64,000 bases of DNA from Mycobacterium sp. PO1 (GTDB lineage Bacteria; Actinomycetota; Actinomycetes; Mycobacteriales; Mycobacteriaceae): assembly GCF_017312405.1 (NCBI RefSeq), contig NZ_BLTG01000074.1, positions 59,344-123,343 of the forward strand, written 5' to 3'. Position numbers and translations under genes: made by a program. Position 1 is the stretch's first letter. Every line of letters starts with the position of its first letter. Below, in pieces: positions 50,282 to 58,769 of this stretch. Under the pieces are notes generated by a model that had not been told where the DNA came from, made no database searches, and was given only the letters and a program-made list of their open reading frames with translations.

Positions 50282-51078
50282 CCGCGTCGGAGCCCACGCT
50301 GCTGTGCCGCGACGACGACGGGGTGCGAACCCTCACGCTCAACCGACCGCACCGTCGAAACGCGATCGACGCCCGACTGTGGGAGGAACTCGCCGATGCA
50401 CTGCGCGCCGCGGCGCGTGACGATCTCGGGGCCCTGGTGATCACCGGTGCCGGAGGCGCATTCTGCTCGGGCGCCGACGTCGGAGCGGGCGAGACCATCC
50501 ATCCGCGGCACAAGATGCGCCGGCTCAGCGAGGTCGCCCTGGCGCTGCACGAACTTGCGGTCCCCACCATCGCAAAGGTCACCGGTGTGGCCGTCGGCGC
50601 GGGCTGGAACCTGGCATTGGGCTGCGACCTGGTGGTGGCCACCCCCGAGTCGCGCTTTTGTCAGATTTTCGCCAGACGCGGGCTGTCGATGGACCTCGGT
50701 GGGTCGTGGCTGCTACCCAAGTTGGTCGGTCTGCAACAGGCCAAGCGGCTGGTGCTGCTGGCGGACATGATCGACGCCGCAGAGGCGCATTCGATGGGGC
50801 TGGTCACCTGGGTCAAGAACGCCGAGGAGATCGACGCCTTCGTCGCCGACCTGGCGCGGCGGCTGGCGCAGGGACCGTCTTTCGCGCTGGCGCAGAGCAA
50901 GGCTCTGCTCAACGACGGTGCGTGTACGACGCTGCCGCAGGCGCTGGCCAACGAGGCACGCGCGCAACCCGGTAATTTCGCGACCGAGGACTCGACGGAG
51001 GCGTACGCCGCGTTCGCCGACAAGCGCGACCCGGTGTTCACCGGACAGTGGTCGCCACACCTGAACACGAAGGAGTAG
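50278..51078 (+). CDS. Enoyl-CoA hydratase/isomerase family protein (PaaG-like)
   Basis: A 266-residue crotonase. F-C-S-G-A-D-V-G-A-G and V-A-V-G-A-G-W-N-L-A-L-G-C-D build the oxyanion hole. R-F-C-Q-I-F-A-R-R-G-L-S-M-D-L-G-G-S-W matches the PaaG/PaaB-like isomerases, which use an Asp rather than the Glu pair. Ring isomerisation or double-bond shift is therefore more likely than hydration. ATG overlaps the CoA-transferase stop. The thiolase follows 2 bases later. Confidence 0.84.
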   Translation: MTASEPTLLCRDDDGVRTLTLNRPHRRNAIDARLWEELADALRAAARDDLGALVITGAGGAFCSGADVGAGETIHPRHKMRRLSEVALALHELAVPTIAKVTGVAVGAGWNLALGCDLVVATPESRFCQIFARRGLSMDLGGSWLLPKLVGLQQAKRLVLLADMIDAAEAHSMGLVTWVKNAEEIDAFVADLARRLAQGPSFALAQSKALLNDGACTTLPQALANEARAQPGNFATEDSTEAYAAFADKRDPVFTGQWSPHLNTKE

Positions 51079-51080
51079 AC

Positions 51081-52226
51081 ATGCGTGACACGGTGATCGT
51101 CGAGGCGGTCCGCACCCCCATCGGCAAGCGCAACGGCGGCCTGGCGGACATGCACGCCGCCGACCTGTCGGCGGTGGTGCTCAACGCGTTGGTGGAGCGG
51201 GCGGGCGTCGACCCGAGCATCATCGACGATGTGGTCTGGGGCTGTGTGTCCCAGGTCGGCGACCAGTCCAGCAACATCGGTCGTTTCTCGGTGCTGGCAG
51301 CGGGATGGCCCGAGAGCGTTCCGGGTACCACCGTCAACCGCGCATGCGGGTCCAGTCAGCAGGCACTGGATTTCGCGGTGACTTCGGTGATGTCGGGACA
51401 ACAGGACGTGGTGGTTGCCGGGGGAGTCGAGGTGATGAGCCGGGTGCCGCTCGGCGCGGCGCGTGCCACCGGTATGCCCTACGGACCGAGAGTGCTTGCC
51501 CGTTACGGAGATTTCTCGTTCAACCAGGGCATCTCGGCCGAACTGATCGCGCAGAAGTGGGGGTTGTCTCGCACCCGGCTCGACGACTTTTCGGCCCGCT
51601 CGCACGAACTCGCCGCCGCCGCCCAGGACGCCGGCGCGTTCGACGCCCAGATCCACCCCGTGTTGACCGACGCCGGCCCGGTGTCCGCCGACGAAGGCAT
51701 CCGTCGCGGCACGACCGCCGACAAGCTGGCCGGTCTCAAACCGGCGTTCAAGGACGACGGTGTGATCCACGCCGGCAACTCGTCGCAGATCTCCGACGGT
51801 GCGGCTGCGCTGCTGATCATGGCCGAAGACAACGCGCTGTCGCTGGGGTTGACTCCGATCGCACGCTACCGCGCCGGGGCGGTCACCGGTGCGGATCCCG
51901 TGCTGATGCTGACCGGTCCGATCCCGGCCACCGAGAAGGTTCTGCACAAGTCGGGTGTGAGCCTGGACGAGGTCGGGGTGTACGAGGTCAACGAAGCCTT
52001 CGCCCCGGTGCCGCTGGCGTGGCTGGCCGAGACCGGCGCCGACGAAGCGCGGCTCAACCCGCTCGGTGGGGCGATCGCGCTGGGCCACCCGCTCGGTGCA
52101 TCCGGTGCCGTGCTGATGACGCGCATGGTCAACCACATGCGGGACAACGACATTCGTTACGGGCTGCAGACCATGTGTGAGGGCGGCGGCACCGCGAACG
52201 CCACTCTGGTCGAGCTGATCGCCTGA
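51081..52226 (+). CDS. Acetyl-CoA acetyltransferase (thiolase)
   Basis: A 381-residue degradative thiolase. The acyl-accepting Cys89 is in N-R-A-C-G-S-S, His336 in A-L-G-H-P-L-G-A-S-G-A and Cys366 in M-C-E-G-G-G-T-A-N-A. It cleaves 3-ketoacyl-CoA with CoA to give acetyl- or propionyl-CoA. ATG at 51081 follows AAGGAG. It is the only thiolase in the window, so other routes must use hydrolases or thiolases elsewhere. Confidence 0.93.
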   Translation: MRDTVIVEAVRTPIGKRNGGLADMHAADLSAVVLNALVERAGVDPSIIDDVVWGCVSQVGDQSSNIGRFSVLAAGWPESVPGTTVNRACGSSQQALDFAVTSVMSGQQDVVVAGGVEVMSRVPLGAARATGMPYGPRVLARYGDFSFNQGISAELIAQKWGLSRTRLDDFSARSHELAAAAQDAGAFDAQIHPVLTDAGPVSADEGIRRGTTADKLAGLKPAFKDDGVIHAGNSSQISDGAAALLIMAEDNALSLGLTPIARYRAGAVTGADPVLMLTGPIPATEKVLHKSGVSLDEVGVYEVNEAFAPVPLAWLAETGADEARLNPLGGAIALGHPLGASGAVLMTRMVNHMRDNDIRYGLQTMCEGGGTANATLVELIA

Positions 52227-52239
52227 CCGGGAGAAGCAC

Positions 52240-53388
52240 GTGCGTAGAGATCTGTTCACCGAGGACCACGAGGCGTTCCGTGAGTTGGCGCGCGACTTCG
52301 TCGAGAAGGAGGTCGTGCCCGACTACCCGCTGTGGGAGAAGGGCGGCCGGATGCCGCGCGAGGTGTTCGAGCACATGGGTTCGCTCGGCATGCTCGGCAT
52401 GGCGATCCCCGAGCAGTACGGCGGCGGTGGCGAACCCGACTACCGCTACAACGTGGTGCTGCAGGAGGAAGCCGCCCGGGCGCTGGTGACGTTGTCGACC
52501 GTGCGCACCCAGCTGGAGGTGATCCTGCCGTACTTCCTGCACTACGCCAACGCCGAACAGCGCGAACGATGGTTCCCGGGATTGGCGGCGGGCACATTGC
52601 TCACCGCGATCGCGATGACCGAGCCCGGTACCGGCTCCGATCTGGCGGGCATGCGCACCACCGCCGTGCGCGACGGAGACGACTTCGTCGTCAACGGCGC
52701 CAAGACGTTCATCACCGGCGGTATGCAGGCCGACCTGGTGGTGGTCGTGGCCCGTACGTCGACCGATCCGGACAACCGTCGCAAGGGGCTGACGTTGCTG
52801 GTCGTCGAGGACGATATGGCGGGCTTCACCCGCGGACGCGAACTGGAGAAGATGGGCTGCAAGGTGCAGGACACCGCCGAACTGTCGTTCGTCGATGTCC
52901 GGGTGCCGGCGGCCAACGTCCTGGGTGAGGTCGACGAGGCGTTCGGCTACCTGGGGCACAACCTCGCCCAGGAGCGGTTGACGGTGGCCGTCGGATCCGT
53001 GGCCCAGGCGCGCTCGGCGATCACCGCGGCCATCGACTACACCCGCAACCGCACGGCGTTCGGCACGCCGGTGGCATCGTTCCAGAACACCAAGTTCGAG
53101 CTGGCGGCCTGCTCGACGGAGGTGGAGGCCGCCCAGGCGATGCTCGACCGTGCGGTGGCGCTGCACGTGGAGGGGGAGCTCTCCGGGGCGGACGCCGCCC
53201 GGGTGAAGCTGTTCTGCACCGAGATGCAACAGCGGGTCGTCGATCGGTGCCTGCAGCTGTTCGGCGGCTACGGCTACATGATGGAGTATCCGATCGCCAG
53301 GCTGTACACCGACGCGCGCGTCGCCCGGATCTATGCAGGCACCAGCGAGGTGATGAAGGTGATCATCGCCAAGTCTCTGGGTCTGTGA
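52240..53388 (+). CDS. Acyl-CoA dehydrogenase
   Basis: A 382-residue full-length acyl-CoA dehydrogenase. A-M-T-E-P-G-T-G-S-D-L-A-G and A-K-T-F-I-T-G-G are standard; the catalytic Glu is in F-G-G-Y-G-Y-M-M-E-Y-P-I-A-R. I-Y-A-G-T-S-E-V-M-K-V-I-I-A-K is the C-terminal FAD contact. GTG at 52240 follows GGGAGAAG. It ends the operon begun at 46452. It resembles medium/short-chain or isovaleryl-type enzymes; chain preference cannot be read. Confidence 0.9.
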   Translation: MRRDLFTEDHEAFRELARDFVEKEVVPDYPLWEKGGRMPREVFEHMGSLGMLGMAIPEQYGGGGEPDYRYNVVLQEEAARALVTLSTVRTQLEVILPYFLHYANAEQRERWFPGLAAGTLLTAIAMTEPGTGSDLAGMRTTAVRDGDDFVVNGAKTFITGGMQADLVVVVARTSTDPDNRRKGLTLLVVEDDMAGFTRGRELEKMGCKVQDTAELSFVDVRVPAANVLGEVDEAFGYLGHNLAQERLTVAVGSVAQARSAITAAIDYTRNRTAFGTPVASFQNTKFELAACSTEVEAAQAMLDRAVALHVEGELSGADAARVKLFCTEMQQRVVDRCLQLFGGYGYMMEYPIARLYTDARVARIYAGTSEVMKVIIAKSLGL

Positions 53389-53584
53389 CGTCGGCTGAGC
53401 ATGTAATGCGAATGGCGCACCACGCCAGCCGAATACGCCGCCGCGGGCTCGACTCCCGACCGGTCTGACAGCGCTGACCTGCAGCGTTACACGTGTCAAT
53501 AAATTTGTTAATTGAGACCCTTGTCACAACGCTCGAACCTACCTACTGTGTGTTCACTAGGTTGGATTGTGCCGAAGGAGTCAT

Positions 53585-54235
53585 GTGTCAGCCCCCGAGC
53601 CCGCCACCGCCCTGGAGACGCCGAGGCGGCCCTATGCGGCCCTTCTCGCCAAAGGTGAGGATCGTCGGCAGCGCATCCTCGGCGTGGCCGAGCGGCTCCT
53701 GGCCCGCAATGGATGGCGGAACACCTCGCTCGCGCAGATCGCCAAGGAGGCCGGCGTCACCCCGGCCGGACTGCTGCACCATTTCGAGTCGAAGGAGCAG
53801 TTGCTCAACGCGGTGCTCGATGCGCGCGACGCCGATGACGACGCGCACGCTGATTACCGCAGCGGCGACCTGATCATCGAGCTGAGCCGGGTGCCGGAAC
53901 GGTTCCAGCGCGCACCCGAACTGGTCGGCACCTTCATGGTTCTCCTGGCGGAGAACATCGCTCCTGACGCTCCTCTGCACGACCGTCTGCACAAGCGCTA
54001 CCGCGACGCCGCCGACATCATCACGGCGATCATCGAACGCGGTCAGCGCAACGGTGACTATCGCAACGACTTCGACGCGGCCACCAAGGCTGTGGAGATT
54101 CTCGCCTTCATCAACGGAATGGAGACCCTATGGCTGCTCGATCCTTCAATCCCGCTGACCGAGGTATTCGAGGGGTACGCGGACTCGCTGCGTCGGGACC
54201 TGGCCCCGACAAGGCCGCAGCCCATGCCGACATGA
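53585..54235 (+). CDS. TetR-family regulator
   Basis: A 216-residue TetR protein. R-Q-R-I-L-G-V-A-E-R-L-L-A-R-N-G-W and T-S-L-A-Q-I-A-K-E-A-G-V-T-P-A-G-L-L-H-H-F form the HTH. GTG at 53585 has GAAGGAG just upstream. The 196-base leader is AT-rich (A-A-T-A-A-A-T-T-T region near 53500) and holds an 8-base palindrome ACACGTGT, but no copy of the shared operator. It is coupled by ATGA to an unknown protein. Confidence 0.87.
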   Translation: MSAPEPATALETPRRPYAALLAKGEDRRQRILGVAERLLARNGWRNTSLAQIAKEAGVTPAGLLHHFESKEQLLNAVLDARDADDDAHADYRSGDLIIELSRVPERFQRAPELVGTFMVLLAENIAPDAPLHDRLHKRYRDAADIITAIIERGQRNGDYRNDFDAATKAVEILAFINGMETLWLLDPSIPLTEVFEGYADSLRRDLAPTRPQPMPT

Positions 54236-54732
54236 GATACCGGCTCGACGTCGTCGCGCCGACGGTGCTCGATGCGGTTCACTCCGCCGGAGGGTGGATC
54301 TACGACCGGGTCATGGCCGGCTGGGACGTGACGGTTCTGGTGGGCAGCGGTGACAACGTCCGTCCGCTGGAGATCCTGGGGGCCGCGACGGCAGATCTCG
54401 AATCTGTCCTGGAGGAGTGGGCTGATCGCCCGCACCCGCAGACCGTTGCCGTGTCCGCGGATCTGTTCAGCCGCGACGAAAGGGTGCGCCGCGGCGTGGT
54501 CGGGGCGTTGGATCAAGGTGCCACGGAGGTCACGCTCTGGGGGCAGGCGCTGCCGGCGGAGTTGGACAGCAGCGTCGACTCGGTGGTGCATCGGCTCAGC
54601 GCCGCTGCCCGTGCCTTCAAGGCACAGGCGCTGGGTGCGTGCGGGGTCGCCGAGCAGGGTGTCGCGCCGGTGGAGACGTTCTGCTGCGGCATGATGGCCT
54701 CGGTCGCCGCGGATCTCGTTCCGGCAAGCTGA
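54232..54732 (+). CDS. Unknown protein co-translated with TetR
   Basis: A 166-residue protein I do not recognise. It begins Y-R-L-D-V-V-A-P-T-V-L-D-A-V and has alternating strands and helices, including G-W-D-V-T-V-L-V and T-V-A-V-S-A-D-L-F, like a Rossmann or flavodoxin-type half. A C-C-G-M-M motif is near the end. ATG 54232 overlaps the TetR stop. It may modulate the regulator or be an unrelated partner. Confidence 0.75.
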   Translation: MRYRLDVVAPTVLDAVHSAGGWIYDRVMAGWDVTVLVGSGDNVRPLEILGAATADLESVLEEWADRPHPQTVAVSADLFSRDERVRRGVVGALDQGATEVTLWGQALPAELDSSVDSVVHRLSAAARAFKAQALGACGVAEQGVAPVETFCCGMMASVAADLVPAS

Positions 54733-55698
54733 TCACCGCAGATCGATCAGAACCTTGCCGATCGCGCGGCCATCGCGCACGTGCCGCAGCGCCGCGGCAA
54801 TGTCGTCCAGCGCAAATACCGCCCCGACATGAGGTTTCACCCGTTCTGAGGTGAGGAGCTCCCGCAACTCGCCCTCGTTGCGGTCGAATTCGTCGGCGGG
54901 CACATCCTGGAACTGGAACCCCACCAGCTGAACACCTTTGAGCAGAATCAGGTTCAACGGGATACGGGGGATCGCGCCCGACGCGAAACCGACGGTGACG
55001 AACCGGCCACGGCGGCGCAGCGACCGAAGAGCCGGCTCGCTGAGGGCGCCGCCGACCGGGTCGAGGACCACATCGGCTCCCTCCGGCACGGTTTCGCGGA
55101 GGGCGGCGCGCAGGTCGACTGCCGTGTGATCGAGCAGCCGCGTGGCGCCGTAACAGGCTGCGGCATCGAGTTTCTCCGCCGAGGACGCCACCGCCGTCAC
55201 CCTCGCCCCGAGCGCGACCCCGAGTTGCACCGCGGCCAGCCCCACACCCCCGCCCGCTCCGAGTACGACGAGTTCGTCTCCGGACTTCACCCGTCCCACC
55301 GAGCGCAGGCTGTGATAGGCGGTGCGGTGTGCGACGCCCGCGGCCGCCGCGGTGACGTCGTCGACGCCTTCGGGGGTGGGGGACAAGCTCGAGGCATCCA
55401 CGACGAGGCGTTGCGCGAACGCGCCATGCATCGCGGTTCCCGTCACCCGGTCCCCGACGGCGAACCCGGTGCCGGAGGAACCGACCTCGTCCACGACGCC
55501 GGCGAACTCACTGCCCGGCACGAACGGCGTGTCCACGCTGACCTGGTAGCGGTCGGCTACCAGAAGGACATCGGGATGGTTGACCGCAGCGGTCGACACG
55601 CGCACGCCAATCTGCCCCGGTCCCGCCGGCGGCACAATGTGGTTCTCCACACGGACCACCTCCGGCGGTCCGTGTTCCCGGCAGATGGCGGCACGCAT
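54733..55698 (-). CDS. Quinone oxidoreductase-type MDR dehydrogenase
   Basis: A 321-residue zinc-free medium-chain reductase. R-A-A-I-C-R-E-H-G-P-P-E-V is the N-terminus, L-G-A-G-G-G-V-G-L-A-A-V-Q-L the NADPH loop; metal-binding Cys clusters are absent. It would reduce a quinone or an enone double bond. Its stop abuts the convergent unknown gene. It follows the kinase gene by 7 bases on the minus strand, so it is last in the FadE-kinase operon. Confidence 0.87.
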   Translation of the reverse strand: MRAAICREHGPPEVVRVENHIVPPAGPGQIGVRVSTAAVNHPDVLLVADRYQVSVDTPFVPGSEFAGVVDEVGSSGTGFAVGDRVTGTAMHGAFAQRLVVDASSLSPTPEGVDDVTAAAAGVAHRTAYHSLRSVGRVKSGDELVVLGAGGGVGLAAVQLGVALGARVTAVASSAEKLDAAACYGATRLLDHTAVDLRAALRETVPEGADVVLDPVGGALSEPALRSLRRRGRFVTVGFASGAIPRIPLNLILLKGVQLVGFQFQDVPADEFDRNEGELRELLTSERVKPHVGAVFALDDIAAALRHVRDGRAIGKVLIDLR

Positions 55699-55705
55699 TG
55701 CCGTG

Positions 55706-56737
55706 CTATCCCCGGTAGTCCGTGGACTCGGCGAGGTCGGCGGCCGAGGCCATCAGTTCGGTGACGACCGGCCCGAATGCCAGCAGTTTCTCGTCGTTCC
55801 CGGCACGCTGGAAACCCTGCTCGAGGACGATGGCCAACTTCCACTTGGCGAGCACCAGGTAGTAGTCCAGGTCGTCGACCTGACGTCCCGACACGTCGGC
55901 ATAGTGCGCGACCACGTCGTCGCGCGAGGGCATGCCGCGCATGTCGACATAGCCCATCTCGGAAGATCCTGGATGCGCCGTATCCGCCGGCCAGGACTGC
56001 ACCATCCACGCCAGATCGAGCTTCGGGTCACCCACCGTGCCCATCTCCCAGTCGACGACCGCGGCCAGCCGGGCCGGCGCACCGTGGCGGTACATGACAT
56101 TGGCGAACTGGTAGTCGCCGTGCATCAGGCCCGGGACGAAGTCGAGGGGTTTGTGGGCGCGCAGCCACGCCGTCGCGGTCTCGAGTCCCGGCAGTTCCCG
56201 GCGCTTGATTCGGTCCAGGAAGCCGATCCACCGATCCACCTGACGCTCGTGAAACCCGTCGGGCCGGCCCAGATCAGTCAACCCCCGGGCCTGCCAGTCC
56301 ACGTTGGACAGCAGCGCAATACCTTCGGCCAACTGGTAACTCAGTCCCTGCCGAGCGGTGAGGTCGCTGTCGAACGGTTCGGGCCAACGGCCGTGGGTGT
56401 CCATCGGCGACCAGCCGTCGATGAAGCCCATCAGGTAGAAGGGGCGCCCGAGGATCTCGGCGTCGGCGCAGACCGCGACCGCCTCGGTGTGCGGGACATC
56501 GGTGCCGTCGAGCGCCTCGATGATGCGCCACTCCCGCAGGATGCCTTTGTCACGGTCCGGGGGCGCGCCGGGCGGAGGCATCCGCAGCACACAGCGGGCG
56601 TCGCCGCGGATGATCTCGTGGATGACGTTCTGGGTACCGCCGGACAGAAATCGGGTGTTCAGCGGCTCGCCCTTGCCCGGCAGGCCCGCGCCGTCCATCC
56701 ATGCCGCCAGCCGGTGGGTGTCGAGCGGCTCGGTCAC
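55706..56737 (-). CDS. APH-family phosphotransferase (ACAD10/11 kinase-like)
   Basis: A 343-residue aminoglycoside-phosphotransferase-fold kinase. The catalytic loop is H206-G-D-Y-Q-F-A-N213; the metal-binding motif is V-V-D229-W-E. The same domain is fused to an acyl-CoA dehydrogenase in ACAD10/11, where it phosphorylates 4-hydroxyacyl-CoA. Here the dehydrogenase is the adjacent gene, coupled by GTGA at 56734-56737. Similar mycobacterial genes are often mislabelled as acyl-CoA dehydrogenases. The substrate is probably a hydroxyacyl-CoA. Confidence 0.83.
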   Translation of the reverse strand: MTEPLDTHRLAAWMDGAGLPGKGEPLNTRFLSGGTQNVIHEIIRGDARCVLRMPPPGAPPDRDKGILREWRIIEALDGTDVPHTEAVAVCADAEILGRPFYLMGFIDGWSPMDTHGRWPEPFDSDLTARQGLSYQLAEGIALLSNVDWQARGLTDLGRPDGFHERQVDRWIGFLDRIKRRELPGLETATAWLRAHKPLDFVPGLMHGDYQFANVMYRHGAPARLAAVVDWEMGTVGDPKLDLAWMVQSWPADTAHPGSSEMGYVDMRGMPSRDDVVAHYADVSGRQVDDLDYYLVLAKWKLAIVLEQGFQRAGNDEKLLAFGPVVTELMASAADLAESTDYRG

Positions 56738-58032
56738 AGATTGCCCACCTCGTGCTCGAGGTAGTCGGCGAATTTGGCGTGGGCTGCTTCCCGTTTGGCC
56801 GGAATCCATTCGCTCGGCCAGGTGCCGTCGGCGGGGGTGTAATCGCGCAGCACCTGTTTGGCCACCGTGGCCTTGTGAACCTCGGTCGGGCCGTCGGCCA
56901 ATCCCATCACCGCGGCGCCGGTGACCATCCCGAGGAACGGAACCTCGTTGGTGACGCCGAGCGCGCCATGGACCTGCATGGCGCGCCAGGCGATGTCGTG
57001 CAGCACGGTGGGCATGACGACCTTCACCGCGGCGATGTCCTTGCGGACCTTCTTGTAGTCGTTGTATTTGTCGATCTCCCAGGCCGTGTAGAGCACCATG
57101 AGCCGGAATTGCACCAACTGGGCGTAGGAGTCGGCGATGTAACCCTGGACGAACTGCTTGTCCGACAGGCGACTGCCCTGAGTCTGGCGGCTCAGTGCGC
57201 GCTCGCACATCATGTCCAGAGCCTTGCGGGAAAGTCCGATGGTGCGCATCGCGTGGTGTATCCGGCCACCGCCCAGCCGGGTCTGGGCGATGACGAACGC
57301 CTGCCCCTCACCGCCGAGCAGGGCCTCGCCGGGAACCCGGACGTTGTCGTAGTGGATCAGCGCGTGGCTGCCCTGCCCGGCCTGTTCCCCGTAGAGACCG
57401 ATGTTGCGTTCGATCTTCACCCCGGGAGTGTCGGTGGGCACCAGGAACATCGACATCCCCTGATAGGCACTGACGTTCGGGTTCGTCACCACCATCACGA
57501 TCAGGAAGGACGACGTCGCGGCGTTGGAGGAGAAGAACTTCCAGCCGTTGATGACCCAGTCGTCGCCGTCGCGGACCGCCGACGTGGTGAACATCGTGGG
57601 GTCGGCGCCGGCGTGCGGTTCGGTCATCGAATAGCAGGAGAAGAGTTCACCGTTCAGCAGGGGCTCCAGGTAGCGCTGCTTCTGTTCGGCGGTGCCGTAA
57701 TGGGCGATGATCTCCGCGTTGCCGGTGTCGGGCGCCTGACAGCCGAAGATGATCGGCGCCCACTGGGACCGGCCCAGGATCTCGTTGAGCAGAGCGAGTT
57801 TGAGCTGTCCGTAGCCCTGGCCGCCCAGCTCCGCGCCCAGGTGGGTGGCCCACAGCCCGCGTCGGCGCACCTCCTGCTTCAACGGGTCGATCACCTCGCG
57901 CCGCTTGCCCTCCAGCGGCATGAACTGCTGGTGGGGGAATGCGAGGTCGAGCGGTTCGATCTCGTCCCGCACGAACTCGTCGGCCCAGTCGAGCACCTTC
58001 TGGTACTCGGGGTCGGTCTCGAAATCCCACAT
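56734..58032 (-). CDS. Acyl-CoA dehydrogenase, ACAD10/11-like
   Basis: A 432-residue dehydrogenase, longer than ordinary FadE. S-M-T-E-P-H-A-G-A-D-P-T and W-K-F-F-S-S-N are FAD/substrate motifs; L-A-D-G-P-T-E-V-H-K-A-T-V-A-K is the ACAD11-type C-terminal signature. With the coupled kinase downstream it reconstructs the two parts of ACAD11, which convert a 4-hydroxyacyl-CoA by phosphorylation and elimination. It lies 15 bases after the TetR stop with an aAGGAGG-like site. Confidence 0.86.
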   Translation of the reverse strand: MWDFETDPEYQKVLDWADEFVRDEIEPLDLAFPHQQFMPLEGKRREVIDPLKQEVRRRGLWATHLGAELGGQGYGQLKLALLNEILGRSQWAPIIFGCQAPDTGNAEIIAHYGTAEQKQRYLEPLLNGELFSCYSMTEPHAGADPTMFTTSAVRDGDDWVINGWKFFSSNAATSSFLIVMVVTNPNVSAYQGMSMFLVPTDTPGVKIERNIGLYGEQAGQGSHALIHYDNVRVPGEALLGGEGQAFVIAQTRLGGGRIHHAMRTIGLSRKALDMMCERALSRQTQGSRLSDKQFVQGYIADSYAQLVQFRLMVLYTAWEIDKYNDYKKVRKDIAAVKVVMPTVLHDIAWRAMQVHGALGVTNEVPFLGMVTGAAVMGLADGPTEVHKATVAKQVLRDYTPADGTWPSEWIPAKREAAHAKFADYLEHEVGNL

Positions 58033-58047
58033 GCGGCCTCCTTGCCG

Positions 58048-58713
58048 TCAATGGATGGTTCGGTGCGCGAAGCCGTTGATCACGGCCATGATGTCGCCGG
58101 TGACGACCGCGGCGAACGACCGGTCGCCGAAAGCGCCTGCGGCCCAGTGCCGGGCGCCTTCGCTCACCAGCGTCTGAGACAGATAGGCCAGGTGGGCGAT
58201 GTCGTCCCCGGACGCCGTGCCGGCGAGCTTCCCGTCGGCGTGCGCGCGGGTGAAGAGTTCGGTGAACATGTCGGTCTCGGCGTCCGAGGCCCTTCCCTCG
58301 GCGAGGATGCGGTGCTCGTGGCGGTAGCCCTCGAGGATGGTCTCGATGATCAGATCGCGGGGATTGCGCGCCATGGACCGCTCGAAGGCGGTGAGGGCTG
58401 CGTGGAGCACCGGTTCGACCTCGTAGGGCTTGTCGAGCAGGTCGTGGATCGTGCGATGGGCCGATCGGGTGGACAGCACGCCCACTTCGAAGAGCACATC
58501 CTCCTTGCGGGGGAAATAGAAGTAGAACAGCGCTTTGGAGACCCCCGCGGCGGTGCAGATGTCGGCGACGGTGGTCAGCGCATACCCCTGGGTGCGCCAC
58601 AGCGCCATCGCGGCCTGCACCAGCGCGCGCTTGGTCTCGCGCGACTTCGCCCGCTGAAAAGACGCGCGACGCTGACCACGGTCAGCATCGGGGTTCGTTC
58701 GGGCTGCAGCCAC
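58048..58713 (-). CDS. TetR-family regulator
   Basis: A 221-residue TetR protein. T-K-R-A-L-V-Q-A-A-M-A-L-W-R-T-Q-G-Y and T-V-A-D-I-C-T-A-A-G-V-S-K-A-L-F-Y-F-Y-F-P-R-K form the HTH. GTG 58713 is chosen; an upstream TTG at 58767 would translate through an imperfect palindrome that looks like an operator. It precedes the FadE-kinase-reductase genes on the same strand and probably controls them. Confidence 0.83.
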   Translation of the reverse strand: MAAARTNPDADRGQRRASFQRAKSRETKRALVQAAMALWRTQGYALTTVADICTAAGVSKALFYFYFPRKEDVLFEVGVLSTRSAHRTIHDLLDKPYEVEPVLHAALTAFERSMARNPRDLIIETILEGYRHEHRILAEGRASDAETDMFTELFTRAHADGKLAGTASGDDIAHLAYLSQTLVSEGARHWAAGAFGDRSFAAVVTGDIMAVINGFAHRTIH

Positions 58714-58750
58714 GTTCCGGAAATTACAGCACCGAACAGGGGCGAACAAT

Positions 58751-58769
58751 AGTTGACCTGAGTCCAACT
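58751..58769. promoter_or_regulatory. Imperfect palindrome upstream of TetR
   Basis: AGTTGACCTGAGTCCAACT pairs at seven of nine positions around a central G. It lies 38 bases before the TetR GTG and touches the stop codon of the membrane protein gene. It differs from the shared operator, so it is a candidate site for the adjacent TetR. Confidence 0.45.

Noticed and set aside
56701..58752. 683-residue + strand frame
   Set aside because: It is antisense to the kinase, FadE and TetR genes, which all have clear family motifs; composition is typical of a shadow frame.
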